In this document: piece by piece, positions 8,201 to 15,920 of the stretch
Layout of the letters: every line of letters begins with the position of its first letter
Position numbering within the stretch: the first letter of the stretch is position 1
DNA from: Maricaulis sp048270095
GTDB taxonomy: Bacteria; Pseudomonadota; Alphaproteobacteria; Caulobacterales; Maricaulaceae
Assembly: GCF_048270095.1 (NCBI RefSeq)
Contig: NZ_JBLWTL010000016.1
Location: forward strand, 1 to 64,000
Reading direction: 5' to 3'
Length of the DNA: 64,000 nucleotides
Made by a program: the position numbers and the translations under genes
Notes under the pieces: model-generated
What the model was told of the DNA's origin: nothing
Seen by the model: only the letters and a program-made list of their open reading frames with translations
The model's database searches: none

Positions 8201-8494
8201 CTATTGATTGATCATCTCATACAGATCCCGCCAGCGCGGATTCTCCGTCTCCACCAGTTCAATCTTCCAGGCCCGGCGCCAATTCTTCAGCCGCTTCTCG
8301 CGCGTAATTGCATCGGCCATGGTCGCGCCAAATTCGAGCCAGACGAGGTTGTAGATCTGGTAGCGAGCGCAATGCTTCGAGCCGCGCCCCTCGCGATGCA
8401 TCCAGACGCCCATGGCGATGTCATTGGTGACGCCGATATAGAGCGCGCCGCGACGGCGGCTGGCGAGCATGTAGACACAGGGCTGGGTACCCAT
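8201..8494 (-). CDS. GIY-YIG nuclease domain protein (YhbQ/UPF0213-like)
   Basis: 97 residues from MGTQPCVYMLASRRRGALYIGVT. The VYM...LYIGVT strands form the GIY-YIG core, followed by a His in KHCARYQIYNLVWLE and the metal-binding Glu in AITREKRLKNW. Stand-alone proteins of this size (UPF0213) are common in alphaproteobacteria. Their biological substrate is poorly known, although some relatives cut or process DNA. The ATG at 8494 gives the normal family length; the extension upstream is only REP sequence read as codons (LPDESQDLEP). REP units lie on both sides of the gene. It is not clearly part of an operon. Confidence 0.8.
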   Translation of the reverse strand: MGTQPCVYMLASRRRGALYIGVTNDIAMGVWMHREGRGSKHCARYQIYNLVWLEFGATMADAITREKRLKNWRRAWKIELVETENPRWRDLYEMINQ

Positions 8495-8497
8495 TGG

Positions 8498-8526
8498 CTC
8501 GAGGTCCTGACTTTCGTCAGGAAGAC
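8498..8526. repeat. single REP unit
   Basis: Third copy of the REP sequence (TCCTGACTTTCGTCAGGA and flanks), in reverse orientation relative to the unit at 8063. It lies directly against the start codon of the GIY-YIG gene and occupies its 5' leader. Confidence 0.7.
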
Positions 8527-8596
8527 AATATGGGAGGTGTCTTGAAAGGCAATTAAAAGTTGCAAATCTCAAAGCATAGCCATTTCGGCGACTGCT

Positions 8597-9151
8597 CTAG
8601 CCTTCCTCCGGCCGGACCAAACCCGGCAGGCCGTCAATCGAGAGTGCGTTGCCGGCATAGCGGCGTTCGCGCCATTCTTCATCGCTGCGGTGTTGGTTAT
8701 AGCGCAGCAGCTGGTCGCGTTCGCCCTTGAATTCATACAGCGGCACGCCCCAGCCGCAGCTGTCCCGGATGAGCGAGATCCGGGCGGTGATGATGGCGCG
8801 GGCCTTGGGGAATTCACCGAAGAGGGCGAGCTTCTCGTCAAAGCCCGGATCGTCGAAACACACCGCATGGCCCTTGCCATAGAGCCGCAGGATATTGGCG
8901 GCGCCGTCCATGGCGCAGAACATGAAGGTGATGCGGCCATTCTGGCGCAGATGCGCCACGGTCTCGATGCCCGAGCCGCCGAGATCGAGAAAGGCAACCT
9001 CGTGCGGGCCGAGAATGCGGAATGTGTCATGGCCCTTGGGCGACATGTTTACATGGCCATGGCCCGAGGGCGCGGTGGCAACGAAGAACATTTTCTGCGC
9101 TTCGATGAAGGCCGTCAGCCGCTCGTCAATGCTGTCATAAACCTTGCTCAT
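8597..9151 (-). CDS. pyridoxamine 5'-phosphate oxidase-like flavoprotein
   Basis: 184-residue protein of the PPOX-like split beta-barrel family, which binds FMN, F420 or haem. Typical segments are FFVATAPSGHGHVNMSPKGHDTF, VAFLDLGGSGIETVAHLRQNGRITFMFCA and RLYGKGHAV. Members are oxidoreductases of diverse, often unknown substrate; this one is close to the group annotated as general-stress-type PPOX. Translation starts at the ATG at 9151 after AAGGAGG. That ribosome site is immediately preceded by, and partly inside, a hairpin (9160-9177). purB lies upstream on the same strand, 41 nt away. Confidence 0.75.
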   Translation of the reverse strand: MSKVYDSIDERLTAFIEAQKMFFVATAPSGHGHVNMSPKGHDTFRILGPHEVAFLDLGGSGIETVAHLRQNGRITFMFCAMDGAANILRLYGKGHAVCFDDPGFDEKLALFGEFPKARAIITARISLIRDSCGWGVPLYEFKGERDQLLRYNQHRSDEEWRERRYAGNALSIDGLPGLVRPEEG

Positions 9152-9159
9152 GAATGCCT

Positions 9160-9177
9160 CCTTCGGCTGGCCGAAGG
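9160..9177 (-). promoter_or_regulatory. hairpin between purB and the PPOX-like gene
   Basis: Perfect 8-bp stem CCTTCGGC / GCCGAAGG with a 2-nt spacer. On the minus strand the 3' arm contributes the first bases of the AAGGAGG site of the PPOX-like gene. It is 15 nt after the purB stop and could also be an inefficient terminator; no T run follows. Confidence 0.4.
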
Positions 9178-9192
9178 ATAGGCATAGTCGCG

Positions 9193-10494
9193 TCAGTCGG
9201 CAAACACCCGTGCGAAAATCGTCTCGACATGTTTGAGGTGATAGGCCTCGTCGAAACAGGCTTCGATTGCCGCATTGCTCATATGCGAGGTGACTTCCGG
9301 ATCGGCCTTCAGATGGTCAACCAATTGCCCGCCCTCATCCCAGGTTTTCATCGCATTGCGCTGGACGAGGCGGTAGCTGTCCTCGCGGCTCACCCCGGCC
9401 TGGGTCAGGGCCAGCAGCAGGCGCTGGGAGTTGTGGATGCCGCCCTGGGCGTCGAGATTTTCCTGACAGCGATCAGCATGCACGATCAGGCCTTCGACCA
9501 TGCCGGCACAGCGCTGCAGCGCAAAGTCGAGATGGCCATTGGCGTCCGGTCCAATCCCGCGCTCGACCGAGGAATGCGAGATATCGCGCTCATGCCAGAG
9601 CGCCACGTTTTCCATGGCCGGCGTCACGGCGGAGCGCACCAGGCGCGCGAGTCCGGTGAGGTTTTCGGTCAGGATCGGATTGCGCTTGTGTGGCATCGCC
9701 GAGGAGCCTTTTTGCCCCTTGGAGAAATATTCCTGCGCCTCGCGCACTTCCGAGCGCTGCAAATGGCGCACCTCAACGGCGAGGTTCTCGATTGCCGAGG
9801 CGATCAGCCCCAGTACGGCGAAATAATTGGCATGGCGGTCGCGCGGGATGACCTGGGTCGAGATCGGCTCGACCGACAGGCCCATCGCGCCGGCCACGTG
9901 CTCCTCGACGCGCGGATCGATATTGGCAAAGGTGCCGATGGCGCCGGAAATCGCGCAAGTGGCGATCTCGTCACGCGCCGCAACGAGGCGCGCCCGATTG
10001 CGTTTGAACTCGGCATGGAAGCGGGCAAATTTCAGCCCCATCGTCGTCGGCTCGGCATGGATACCGTGCGAGCGGCCGATACAGACGGTGAATTTGTGCT
10101 CCATCGCCCGCGTCTTCAGCGCCGCCAGCACGCGGTCCATGCCCTCAAGCAAAAGATCGGCACTGTCGCGCATCTGCACGGCGAGGCAGGTGTCGAGCAC
10201 GTCGGATGATGTCAGCCCCTGATGCACAAACCGGCTCTGCTCGCCGACATGTTCCCCCAGATGGGTCAGAAAGGCGATGACATCATGTTTGACCTCGGCC
10301 TCGATCTCATTGATCCGCTCGACATCAAATTCGACATCCTTGGCTGACCATACCGCCGCCACAGCCGATTGCGGCACCACACCCAGCTCCGCCAGCTTCT
10401 CGGTCGCATGCGCCTCGATCAGATACCAGATCTTGTACTTGTTCTGGTCAGACCAGATGGCGGCCATTTGCGGGCGGGTATAGCGGGGGATCAT
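9193..10494 (-). CDS. purB: adenylosuccinate lyase
   Basis: 433 residues, MIPRYTRPQMAAIWSDQNKY to the C-terminal DEAYHLKHVETIFARVFAD. It carries the fumarase/aspartase superfamily signature GSSAMPHKRNP near residue 260 with the mobile catalytic Ser, and the other catalytic regions TSSDVLDT and GRSHGIHAEPTT. PurB cleaves SAICAR to AICAR and adenylosuccinate to AMP, so it acts immediately after PurC in the pathway. It is monocistronic or followed by the PPOX-like gene. Family length and sequence are normal. Confidence 0.97.
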   Translation of the reverse strand: MIPRYTRPQMAAIWSDQNKYKIWYLIEAHATEKLAELGVVPQSAVAAVWSAKDVEFDVERINEIEAEVKHDVIAFLTHLGEHVGEQSRFVHQGLTSSDVLDTCLAVQMRDSADLLLEGMDRVLAALKTRAMEHKFTVCIGRSHGIHAEPTTMGLKFARFHAEFKRNRARLVAARDEIATCAISGAIGTFANIDPRVEEHVAGAMGLSVEPISTQVIPRDRHANYFAVLGLIASAIENLAVEVRHLQRSEVREAQEYFSKGQKGSSAMPHKRNPILTENLTGLARLVRSAVTPAMENVALWHERDISHSSVERGIGPDANGHLDFALQRCAGMVEGLIVHADRCQENLDAQGGIHNSQRLLLALTQAGVSREDSYRLVQRNAMKTWDEGGQLVDHLKADPEVTSHMSNAAIEACFDEAYHLKHVETIFARVFAD

Positions 10495-10571
10495 GGGCGG
10501 TGCGCTCCGTGCGTGCGGGAGAAGCGCGGGAGATGCGTTATGGCGCGCGAAACGTCAAGGGGAGGGCGGCT

Positions 10572-10735
10572 TCCTTCTCCGTGAGGAGAAGGTGCCCCGG
10601 ACTTGATCCGGGGCGGATGAGGCGGGCAAACGCCCACGTCCGCGATTGGCAATAGCGGTGCCAGTTCTGAGATGTGCACATGGCCCGCCTCACCCGCCCT
10701 GCCGGGCACCCTCTCCTCGCGGAGAGGGAAGGGGC
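10572..10735. repeat. 164-bp dispersed repeat, copy A
   Basis: Starts TCCTTCTCCGTGAGGAGAAG and ends GCGGAGAGGGAAGGGGC. The ends are imperfect inverted repeats of each other, each itself able to form a hairpin; an internal CCCCGGACTTGATCCGGGG palindrome follows. It is the same element as 11024-11187. This looks like a miniature, non-coding mobile or REPIN-type element. Confidence 0.75.
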
Positions 10736-11023
10736 GCGCCGCAAAGATGAACGCAATTATGTGAAATCGCGAGCACTGTCTGCCAGTCTGCCATTGTGTC
10801 ACGGGCGGCCGTGGAGCCGCCTGCAGGCTTGTAATTCCGGGGTGGCAGAGGCCGTGGCAGCCTGTCACCGACTGTCACGCACTGCCACGCCCGGGAGGCG
10901 GTCCGGACGGGGAAATTCTTCATGCGCCAACAATGTCAAAGAGCGAAAGGCGCGCGATTATAGCGCAGGCTGGACTGGGGGCGGATAGGGGGTCGCTGGC
11001 CCCCTCGGGAGCGGGGCCGCACG
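10736..11023. other. spacer between the two repeat copies, no gene seen
   Basis: 288 bp without a convincing coding frame. It contains repeated CTGTCACGCACTGCCACGC-like stretches and AATGTCAAAG. It may hold the purB promoter (purB starts at 10494, beyond copy A), but no clear -35/-10 pair can be assigned. Confidence 0.4.
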
Positions 11024-11187
11024 TCCTTCTCCGTGAGGAGAAGGTGCCCCGGACTTGATCCGGGGCGGATGAGGCGGGCAAACGCCGAGATCGGTGATTA
11101 GCGAGAGCGGTGCCAGTCCGCAGATGTGTACATGGCCCGCCTCACCCGCCCTGCCGGGCACCCTCTCCTCGCGGAGAGGGAAGGGGC
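11024..11187. repeat. 164-bp dispersed repeat, copy B
   Basis: Direct repeat of 10572-10735 at a constant 452-bp offset with no indels and about a dozen substitutions, all in the middle third. The ends are essentially identical between copies, which suggests that selection or recent movement acts on the termini. Confidence 0.75.
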
Positions 11188-11226
11188 TGGCGTGCCCCGG
11201 TACAGAGGTGCCATTCCCTCCGCACC

Positions 11227-12444
11227 TCACATCGCCCCCCAATCCACCTCAGCGTTGCGATCCAGCACTCGCGACCCATCCGGCATCGCATACTTCAGCC
11301 CCGAGCCACAGTTGAACAACACGCAATCGGCGTCGCGCTCGATCAGCCCGTCATTCATGGCTTTTTCCATCGCGGCCAAAGTTGCGGCGCCTTCGGGGCA
11401 GAGCAGGAGGCCGTCTTCGCGGGCGCACCGCACGCGGGCGGCTTCGATGGCGGCCTCTGAGACGGCGATGGCGAAGCCTTCGCTCTCCTTGCAGGCGTCG
11501 ATGATCAGGAAATCGCCGATGGCCTTGGGCACGCGGATGCCCATCGCGGCGGTTGTGGCGTCGAGCCATTCTTCGGCGTGGCGTTCGCCTTTTTCCCAGA
11601 CTCTGACGATGGGGGCGCAACCCTCGGCCTGGACGGCGATCATTTTCGGGCGGCGTTTGCCGATCCAGCCCAATTGTTCCATCTCGTCGAAGGCTTTCCA
11701 CATGCCGATCAGGCCGGTGCCGCCGCCGGTGGGGTAGAAGATCGCGTCGGGCATGCGCCAGCCGAGCTGGTGGGCGAGCTCGAGGCCCATCGTTTTCTTG
11801 CCCTCGATCCGGTAGGGCTCTTTCAGGGTGGAGAGGTCAAACCAGCCCATCTTCTCCTTGCCGGCGGCGACCAGGGCGCCGCAATGATGGATCAGGCCGT
11901 TTACGCGGAAGACATGCGCGCCCTGCAGCGCCATCTCGCGGATATTGACCTCGGGCGTATCGTCGGGCGCGAAAACATAGCTCTCCATGCCCATCCGGCT
12001 GGCATAGGCCGACATCGCGGCGCCGGCATTGCCATTGGTCGGCATGGCGAGGCGTTTGATGCCGAAGCGGTGGGCCATGGCGACGGCGAGCGCGAGGCCG
12101 CGCGCCTTGAAACTCCCCGTCGGCAGGCGGCCCTCATCCTTGACGCGCACGCGGCCGGTGGCGCCGGAGGCCTTCGCCGTGGCGGGCACATCGATCAATG
12201 GCGTGTCGATCTCGCCGAGGCGGCAGACATCCTTGTCATCGGTGACGGGCAGAAGTTCGCGCCATTTCCAGAAACCGCCGCCGCGCGCCGAGATGGCGCC
12301 GCGATCAATCACGCCCTTCGCCTTGGCGAGATCATAGCGCACCAGCAAGGGCTTGCCGGCTTCGGAGAGATTGTGCGGCTGGTCCTTGGGATAGTGTTTG
12401 CCGGTCTCGGAGCATTCCAGATGGGTGACATAGTCGTGGTGCAT
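11227..12444 (-). CDS. thrC: threonine synthase (archaeal/plant-type)
   Basis: 405-residue fold-type II PLP enzyme. The Schiff-base Lys is in PTGSFKARG, the phosphate-binding loop in PTNGNAGAAM, and a Gly-rich PTGGGTGLIGMWKAF follows. The N-terminus YVTHLECSETGKHYPKDQ resembles the degenerate zinc-ribbon start of the short threonine synthases. These convert O-phosphohomoserine to threonine. Related threonine-dehydratase-like lyases cannot be fully excluded, so the symbol is probable rather than certain. The upstream gene, an amidohydrolase, ends 40 nt before it on the same strand. Downstream are the two 164-bp repeats. Confidence 0.82.
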   Translation of the reverse strand: MHHDYVTHLECSETGKHYPKDQPHNLSEAGKPLLVRYDLAKAKGVIDRGAISARGGGFWKWRELLPVTDDKDVCRLGEIDTPLIDVPATAKASGATGRVRVKDEGRLPTGSFKARGLALAVAMAHRFGIKRLAMPTNGNAGAAMSAYASRMGMESYVFAPDDTPEVNIREMALQGAHVFRVNGLIHHCGALVAAGKEKMGWFDLSTLKEPYRIEGKKTMGLELAHQLGWRMPDAIFYPTGGGTGLIGMWKAFDEMEQLGWIGKRRPKMIAVQAEGCAPIVRVWEKGERHAEEWLDATTAAMGIRVPKAIGDFLIIDACKESEGFAIAVSEAAIEAARVRCAREDGLLLCPEGAATLAAMEKAMNDGLIERDADCVLFNCGSGLKYAMPDGSRVLDRNAEVDWGAM

Positions 12445-12484
12445 GAGGGCGGCTCCGAAGGGCAGGGGTGTCAGGACAGAGATG

Positions 12485-14242
12485 TCAGCGAGCGAGGCTG
12501 GATCTGATCGCGTCCAGCATCAGTGAGGCATTCTTGAGCGTGATGGTGCGGGTGTCGACCGGGCGGCCGGCGATCCAGGTGCCGCGTACTTGCAGGGCGC
12601 GGATTTGGGGCGCTGTGAGATGAAGCGGATCGCGGTCAAGCCAGGTGAAATCGGCGCGCTTGCCGACTTCGATCGAGCCGATCTCATCGTCGAGGTCGAG
12701 CTGGCGGGCGGCCTGGATCGTCATCGCTTCCAGCGCCTGCCGGCTGGTCAGGGCCTGGTCGGGCGCGATCAACGCTTCACCCGTCCGGGCGCGGCGTTCG
12801 ATGGCGGTCGCCAGGGTGCGCATCGGCTCGACCGGTGTGGCCGGGTGATCGCCATGCAGGGTGACGACAGCGCCGCTCGCCATCGCCTGCCCGACCGGCA
12901 TATAGCGCTGCGTGCGCGCCTCGCCGACGAGGTCGGGCAGGATATGGCCGTAATACCAGACATGATCGACGAAGAAGCCGAGGCTGACGCCGAGGCGCGC
13001 CGCGCGCTCGATCTGCTGCGGCGTGATCAGGGCGAGATGTTCCAGCCGGTGATGCAGGGCCGCATTGGGGGCGGCCGCTTGCGCCGCCTCAATCGCATCG
13101 AGCGCCATCTCGATGGCCGGCTCGCCCTGGGCGTGGATGGCGATCTGATAGCCGCCGCGCTGGGCGTCGAGCACACGGGCATTGACGGCCTCGGGTGTGT
13201 AGTTGACGGCGCCGCTCCAGCCGGGCGCCAGGCCCAGCACATCGCGGGTGAAGGGCGAACGCGCATAGGGTTCGGCCAGGGCTGCGCCACCGATAAAGGG
13301 CGAGCCATCCATCCAGATCTTGATGCCGGCGAGTGTGGTGTTCTGCGCATCGTCCCCGCGCCAAAGCGCCATCGCCGCGTCATACCGGTCCGGCGCCGTG
13401 TAGAGCACAGTGTTGAGACTGGCCCGCGCATCGCTGGCGACGCCATGCACCAGAGCAACAGGGTCGCGCGCCCGTCCAACCAGGCTGGCGGCGCCAATCG
13501 TGGTGTAGCCGGCGCGGGCATAGCGATCATATTGCAGGCTCAGGAGCAGGGTCAGCGCCGCGTCGGAAGCTTCCGGCATGGCGGCCATGACATGGCCAAT
13601 CGCCTCGATCTCGATCAACCGGCCAGTCAGTGCGCCATTGGCATCGCGCTCAAAGGCGCCATGGGCCGGGTCGGGCGTTGCCGGTGTGAGGCCGGCGGCC
13701 TCCAGGGCGGCGGAATTGGCGAAGGCTTCGTGCATCATCTGGGTCAGGATGATCATCGGCCGGTCGGGGGCTATGGCATCAAGCTCTGCCAGGCTGGGCG
13801 GTGGCAACGGATCGAGCATCGCCGGGTCCCAACCAAAGGCGACAATCCACGGCGTCAGCCCGCGCTTTTGCGCGGCAGCGCGCAGGGTCGCCATCAATTC
13901 GGCGCGGCTGGAATGGGTCACGCCACTGACATCGGTGGCAGCACCCAGCAAGGCGGAGGCGAGCGGATGGGTGTGGGGCTCGATCAGTCCGGGCAGCAAC
14001 GCGCCGCCATGCAGATCGACGCGGTGGGCATTCCATGGCGCCAGGGCGTCAATCTCCGCCCGGCTGCCGACGCCGGCAATCACGCCATCGACGACATAGA
14101 CCGCCTCGGCCGGTTCATCGCCGGCCATGGTCACGATGGTGCCGCCATGAAAAACCTGGTGCCGGGCCGCAGGCGGGGACCGCAAGGACAAGCCCCAGCT
14201 GAGCGCCAGCAGGACGAGGATGAGGGCAATCAGTCGTTTCAT
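12485..14242 (-). CDS. exported YtcJ-like metal-dependent amidohydrolase
   Basis: 585 residues with an N-terminal membrane anchor or signal (MKRLIALILVLLALSWGLSL). The amidohydrolase-3/YtcJ pattern follows: composite beta-sandwich FHGGTIVTM, metal site PGLIEPHTHP, then IAIHAQGEPAIEMALDAI, HHRLEHLALI and TLHGDHPATP, and a closing ASxEVGKRADFTWLDRDP-like segment. Members hydrolyse amide bonds in poorly defined substrates. The location is probably periplasmic. It lies upstream of threonine synthase with a 40-nt gap, so they may be cotranscribed, but no metabolic link is obvious. Confidence 0.83.
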   Translation of the reverse strand: MKRLIALILVLLALSWGLSLRSPPAARHQVFHGGTIVTMAGDEPAEAVYVVDGVIAGVGSRAEIDALAPWNAHRVDLHGGALLPGLIEPHTHPLASALLGAATDVSGVTHSSRAELMATLRAAAQKRGLTPWIVAFGWDPAMLDPLPPPSLAELDAIAPDRPMIILTQMMHEAFANSAALEAAGLTPATPDPAHGAFERDANGALTGRLIEIEAIGHVMAAMPEASDAALTLLLSLQYDRYARAGYTTIGAASLVGRARDPVALVHGVASDARASLNTVLYTAPDRYDAAMALWRGDDAQNTTLAGIKIWMDGSPFIGGAALAEPYARSPFTRDVLGLAPGWSGAVNYTPEAVNARVLDAQRGGYQIAIHAQGEPAIEMALDAIEAAQAAAPNAALHHRLEHLALITPQQIERAARLGVSLGFFVDHVWYYGHILPDLVGEARTQRYMPVGQAMASGAVVTLHGDHPATPVEPMRTLATAIERRARTGEALIAPDQALTSRQALEAMTIQAARQLDLDDEIGSIEVGKRADFTWLDRDPLHLTAPQIRALQVRGTWIAGRPVDTRTITLKNASLMLDAIRSSLAR

Positions 14243-14309
14243 CGGCGCGGGTCCTGAAAACTCCAGAGCCTTGTCAGCCTAGGCGAATACCGCGCCACGG
14301 CCAGCGCTT

Positions 14310-14990
14310 TTACATCAGCCCCAGCGTCTTGAAGCTCGCCGTGTTCTCGCGCCCGATCACGAGATGGTCGTGGATGACGATCTCGAAGGGTTTGCAGACA
14401 TCGATCAGGGTGCGCGTCATCTCGATATCGGCCTGGCTGGGCGTGGCATCGCCGGAGGGGTGGTTGTGGACCAGGATGATCGCCGAGGCCTCGTTCGCGA
14501 GGGCCCGCTTGACGACTTCGCGCGGATAGACCGGGGCGTGATCAATCGTGCCGGTGCCGAGCACTTCATCGCCGATCACCTTGTTCTTGCGGTCCAGGAA
14601 GAGGACGCGGAATTGCTCGGTCGTGGCGTGTTGCATCGCCGTGCGGCAATAGGCGACCAGCGCGGCCCAGGAGGCGATGACGGGCCGGCCGATCACCTGT
14701 TCGCGGGCAAGGCGGGCCGAGAGCGCCTGGATCAGCTTGAGCTCGGCGGCACAGCGTTCCGAGACGCCATCAATGGTGATGAGTTGTTCAACCGGTGCCG
14801 CGGCGACGCCGCCGAGATCGCCGAATCGCGCGATCAGCGCCTTGGCGATCGGTTTGACATCACGGCGCGGGATGGAGCGGAAGAGATAGAGTTCCAGCAG
14901 CTCATAGTCGTGCAGGGCATCGCCACCCGCCAAGGTTAGTTTTTGGCGCAAACGTTCGCGGTGACCATCGTTTTGCGCGGGGCCGGCCAT
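14310..14990 (-). CDS. radC: RadC family JAB-domain protein
   Basis: 226 residues from MAGPAQNDGHRERLRQKL. An N-terminal helix-hairpin-helix region (YELLELYLFRSIPRRDVKPIAK, LITIDGVSERCAAELKLI) precedes a JAB1/MPN-like domain with the full metal motif HNHPSGDATPSQADIEMT. RadC proteins are conserved, but their role is unsettled; the old link to DNA repair in E. coli has not held up well. The start at 14990 lies 4 nt after the map stop codon, so map-radC form an operon. In-frame codons further upstream run inside map and are not credible. Confidence 0.93.
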   Translation of the reverse strand: MAGPAQNDGHRERLRQKLTLAGGDALHDYELLELYLFRSIPRRDVKPIAKALIARFGDLGGVAAAPVEQLITIDGVSERCAAELKLIQALSARLAREQVIGRPVIASWAALVAYCRTAMQHATTEQFRVLFLDRKNKVIGDEVLGTGTIDHAPVYPREVVKRALANEASAIILVHNHPSGDATPSQADIEMTRTLIDVCKPFEIVIHDHLVIGRENTASFKTLGLM

Positions 14991-14994
14991 GGCG

Positions 14995-15831
14995 TCAGAC
15001 GTTATAGGGGGGCTTGTCGAGGCCCTTGGGGGATTGGGTGAAAATCTCATGCCCGTCAGCGGTGACGCCGATGGAATGCTCGAACTGGGCCGAGAGCGAT
15101 TTGTCACGCGTGACGGCGGTCCAGCCATCAGCCAGGACTTTGACATCGGCCCGGCCGAGATTGAGCATCGGCTCGATGGTGAAGAACATGCCTTCCTTCA
15201 GCACCGGGCCTTCGCCGCGGGTCCCGAAATGCAGCACATTGGGGCTGTCATGGAAGAGCTGTCCCAGCCCATGGCCACAGAAATCGCGCACCACGGAGCA
15301 GCGGCGCTCCTCGGCATATTCCTGGATAATGGCGCCGATCGTGCCCAGGGTGACACCGGGTTTGACGGCATCAATGCCGGCCATCATCGCCTCATAGGTG
15401 ATGTCGATCAGGCGCTCCGCCTTACGCTTGGGCTGACCGGCCGTATACATGCGGCTGGTATCGCCATGCCAGCCATCGACGATGACCGTGACGTCGATAT
15501 TGAGGATATCGTCATCGCGCAGCGGTTTGGGACCGGGAATGCCGTGGCATACGACATGGTTGAGCGAGGTGCATAGGGAGTGGCGATAGCCGCGATAATG
15601 CAGGGTCGCCGGTGTGGCACCATGGTCGAGGATGAATTCGCGGGTCAGCCGGTCGAGATGCTCCGTCGTGACACCGGCCCGCACTTCCGGCACCAGCATG
15701 TCGAGCACTTGCGCACCCAGCCGTCCGGCCTTTCGCATGCCCTCGAAGCCTTCTGCGCCATGCAGTTTGATGCGGCCGTCGCGGGGCGACGGGGCGTCGT
15801 AATCGGCGATGCTGTCATAGGCAGTGGTCAA
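14995..15831 (-). CDS. map: methionine aminopeptidase, type I
   Basis: 278-residue MetAP. All ligands of the dinuclear site are present: the substrate-binding His in VVCHGIPG, Asp in ILNIDVTVIVDGWHGDTSRM (two Asp), His in GHGLGQLFHDSP, Glu in TIEPMLNLG and Glu in FEHSIGVTADG. The enzyme removes initiator methionine from nascent proteins and is normally essential. The N-terminal extension of about 25 residues (DYDAPSPRDGRIKLHGAEG) is common in alphaproteobacteria. It is first gene of a two-gene unit with radC. Confidence 0.96.
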   Translation of the reverse strand: MTTAYDSIADYDAPSPRDGRIKLHGAEGFEGMRKAGRLGAQVLDMLVPEVRAGVTTEHLDRLTREFILDHGATPATLHYRGYRHSLCTSLNHVVCHGIPGPKPLRDDDILNIDVTVIVDGWHGDTSRMYTAGQPKRKAERLIDITYEAMMAGIDAVKPGVTLGTIGAIIQEYAEERRCSVVRDFCGHGLGQLFHDSPNVLHFGTRGEGPVLKEGMFFTIEPMLNLGRADVKVLADGWTAVTRDKSLSAQFEHSIGVTADGHEIFTQSPKGLDKPPYNV

Positions 15832-15865
15832 GGCGCAGTCCTCCAGAATCCTCCCCCTATAACCA

Positions 15866-15896
15866 AAGCGCGCGCCGTTTGGAACGGCGCGCGCTT
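15866..15896 (-). terminator. strong hairpin downstream of the second M28 peptidase
   Basis: 14-bp perfect stem AAGCGCGCGCCGTT / AACGGCGCGCGCTT with a 3-nt loop, 25 nt after the stop of the M28 gene on the minus strand. It is followed by TTTGGTT, so it is probably an intrinsic terminator of moderate quality. Confidence 0.75.
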
Positions 15897-15920
15897 GATT
15901 TAGTGGTTTTTTGTGACCGC

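Noticed and set aside
8201..8494. GIY-YIG protein as an intron-type homing endonuclease
   Set aside because: It is the short stand-alone UPF0213-type chromosomal protein; the group I intron is 27 kb away.
12590..14257. 555-codon frame opposite the amidohydrolase
   Set aside because: High-GC shadow frame without family resemblance or ribosome site.
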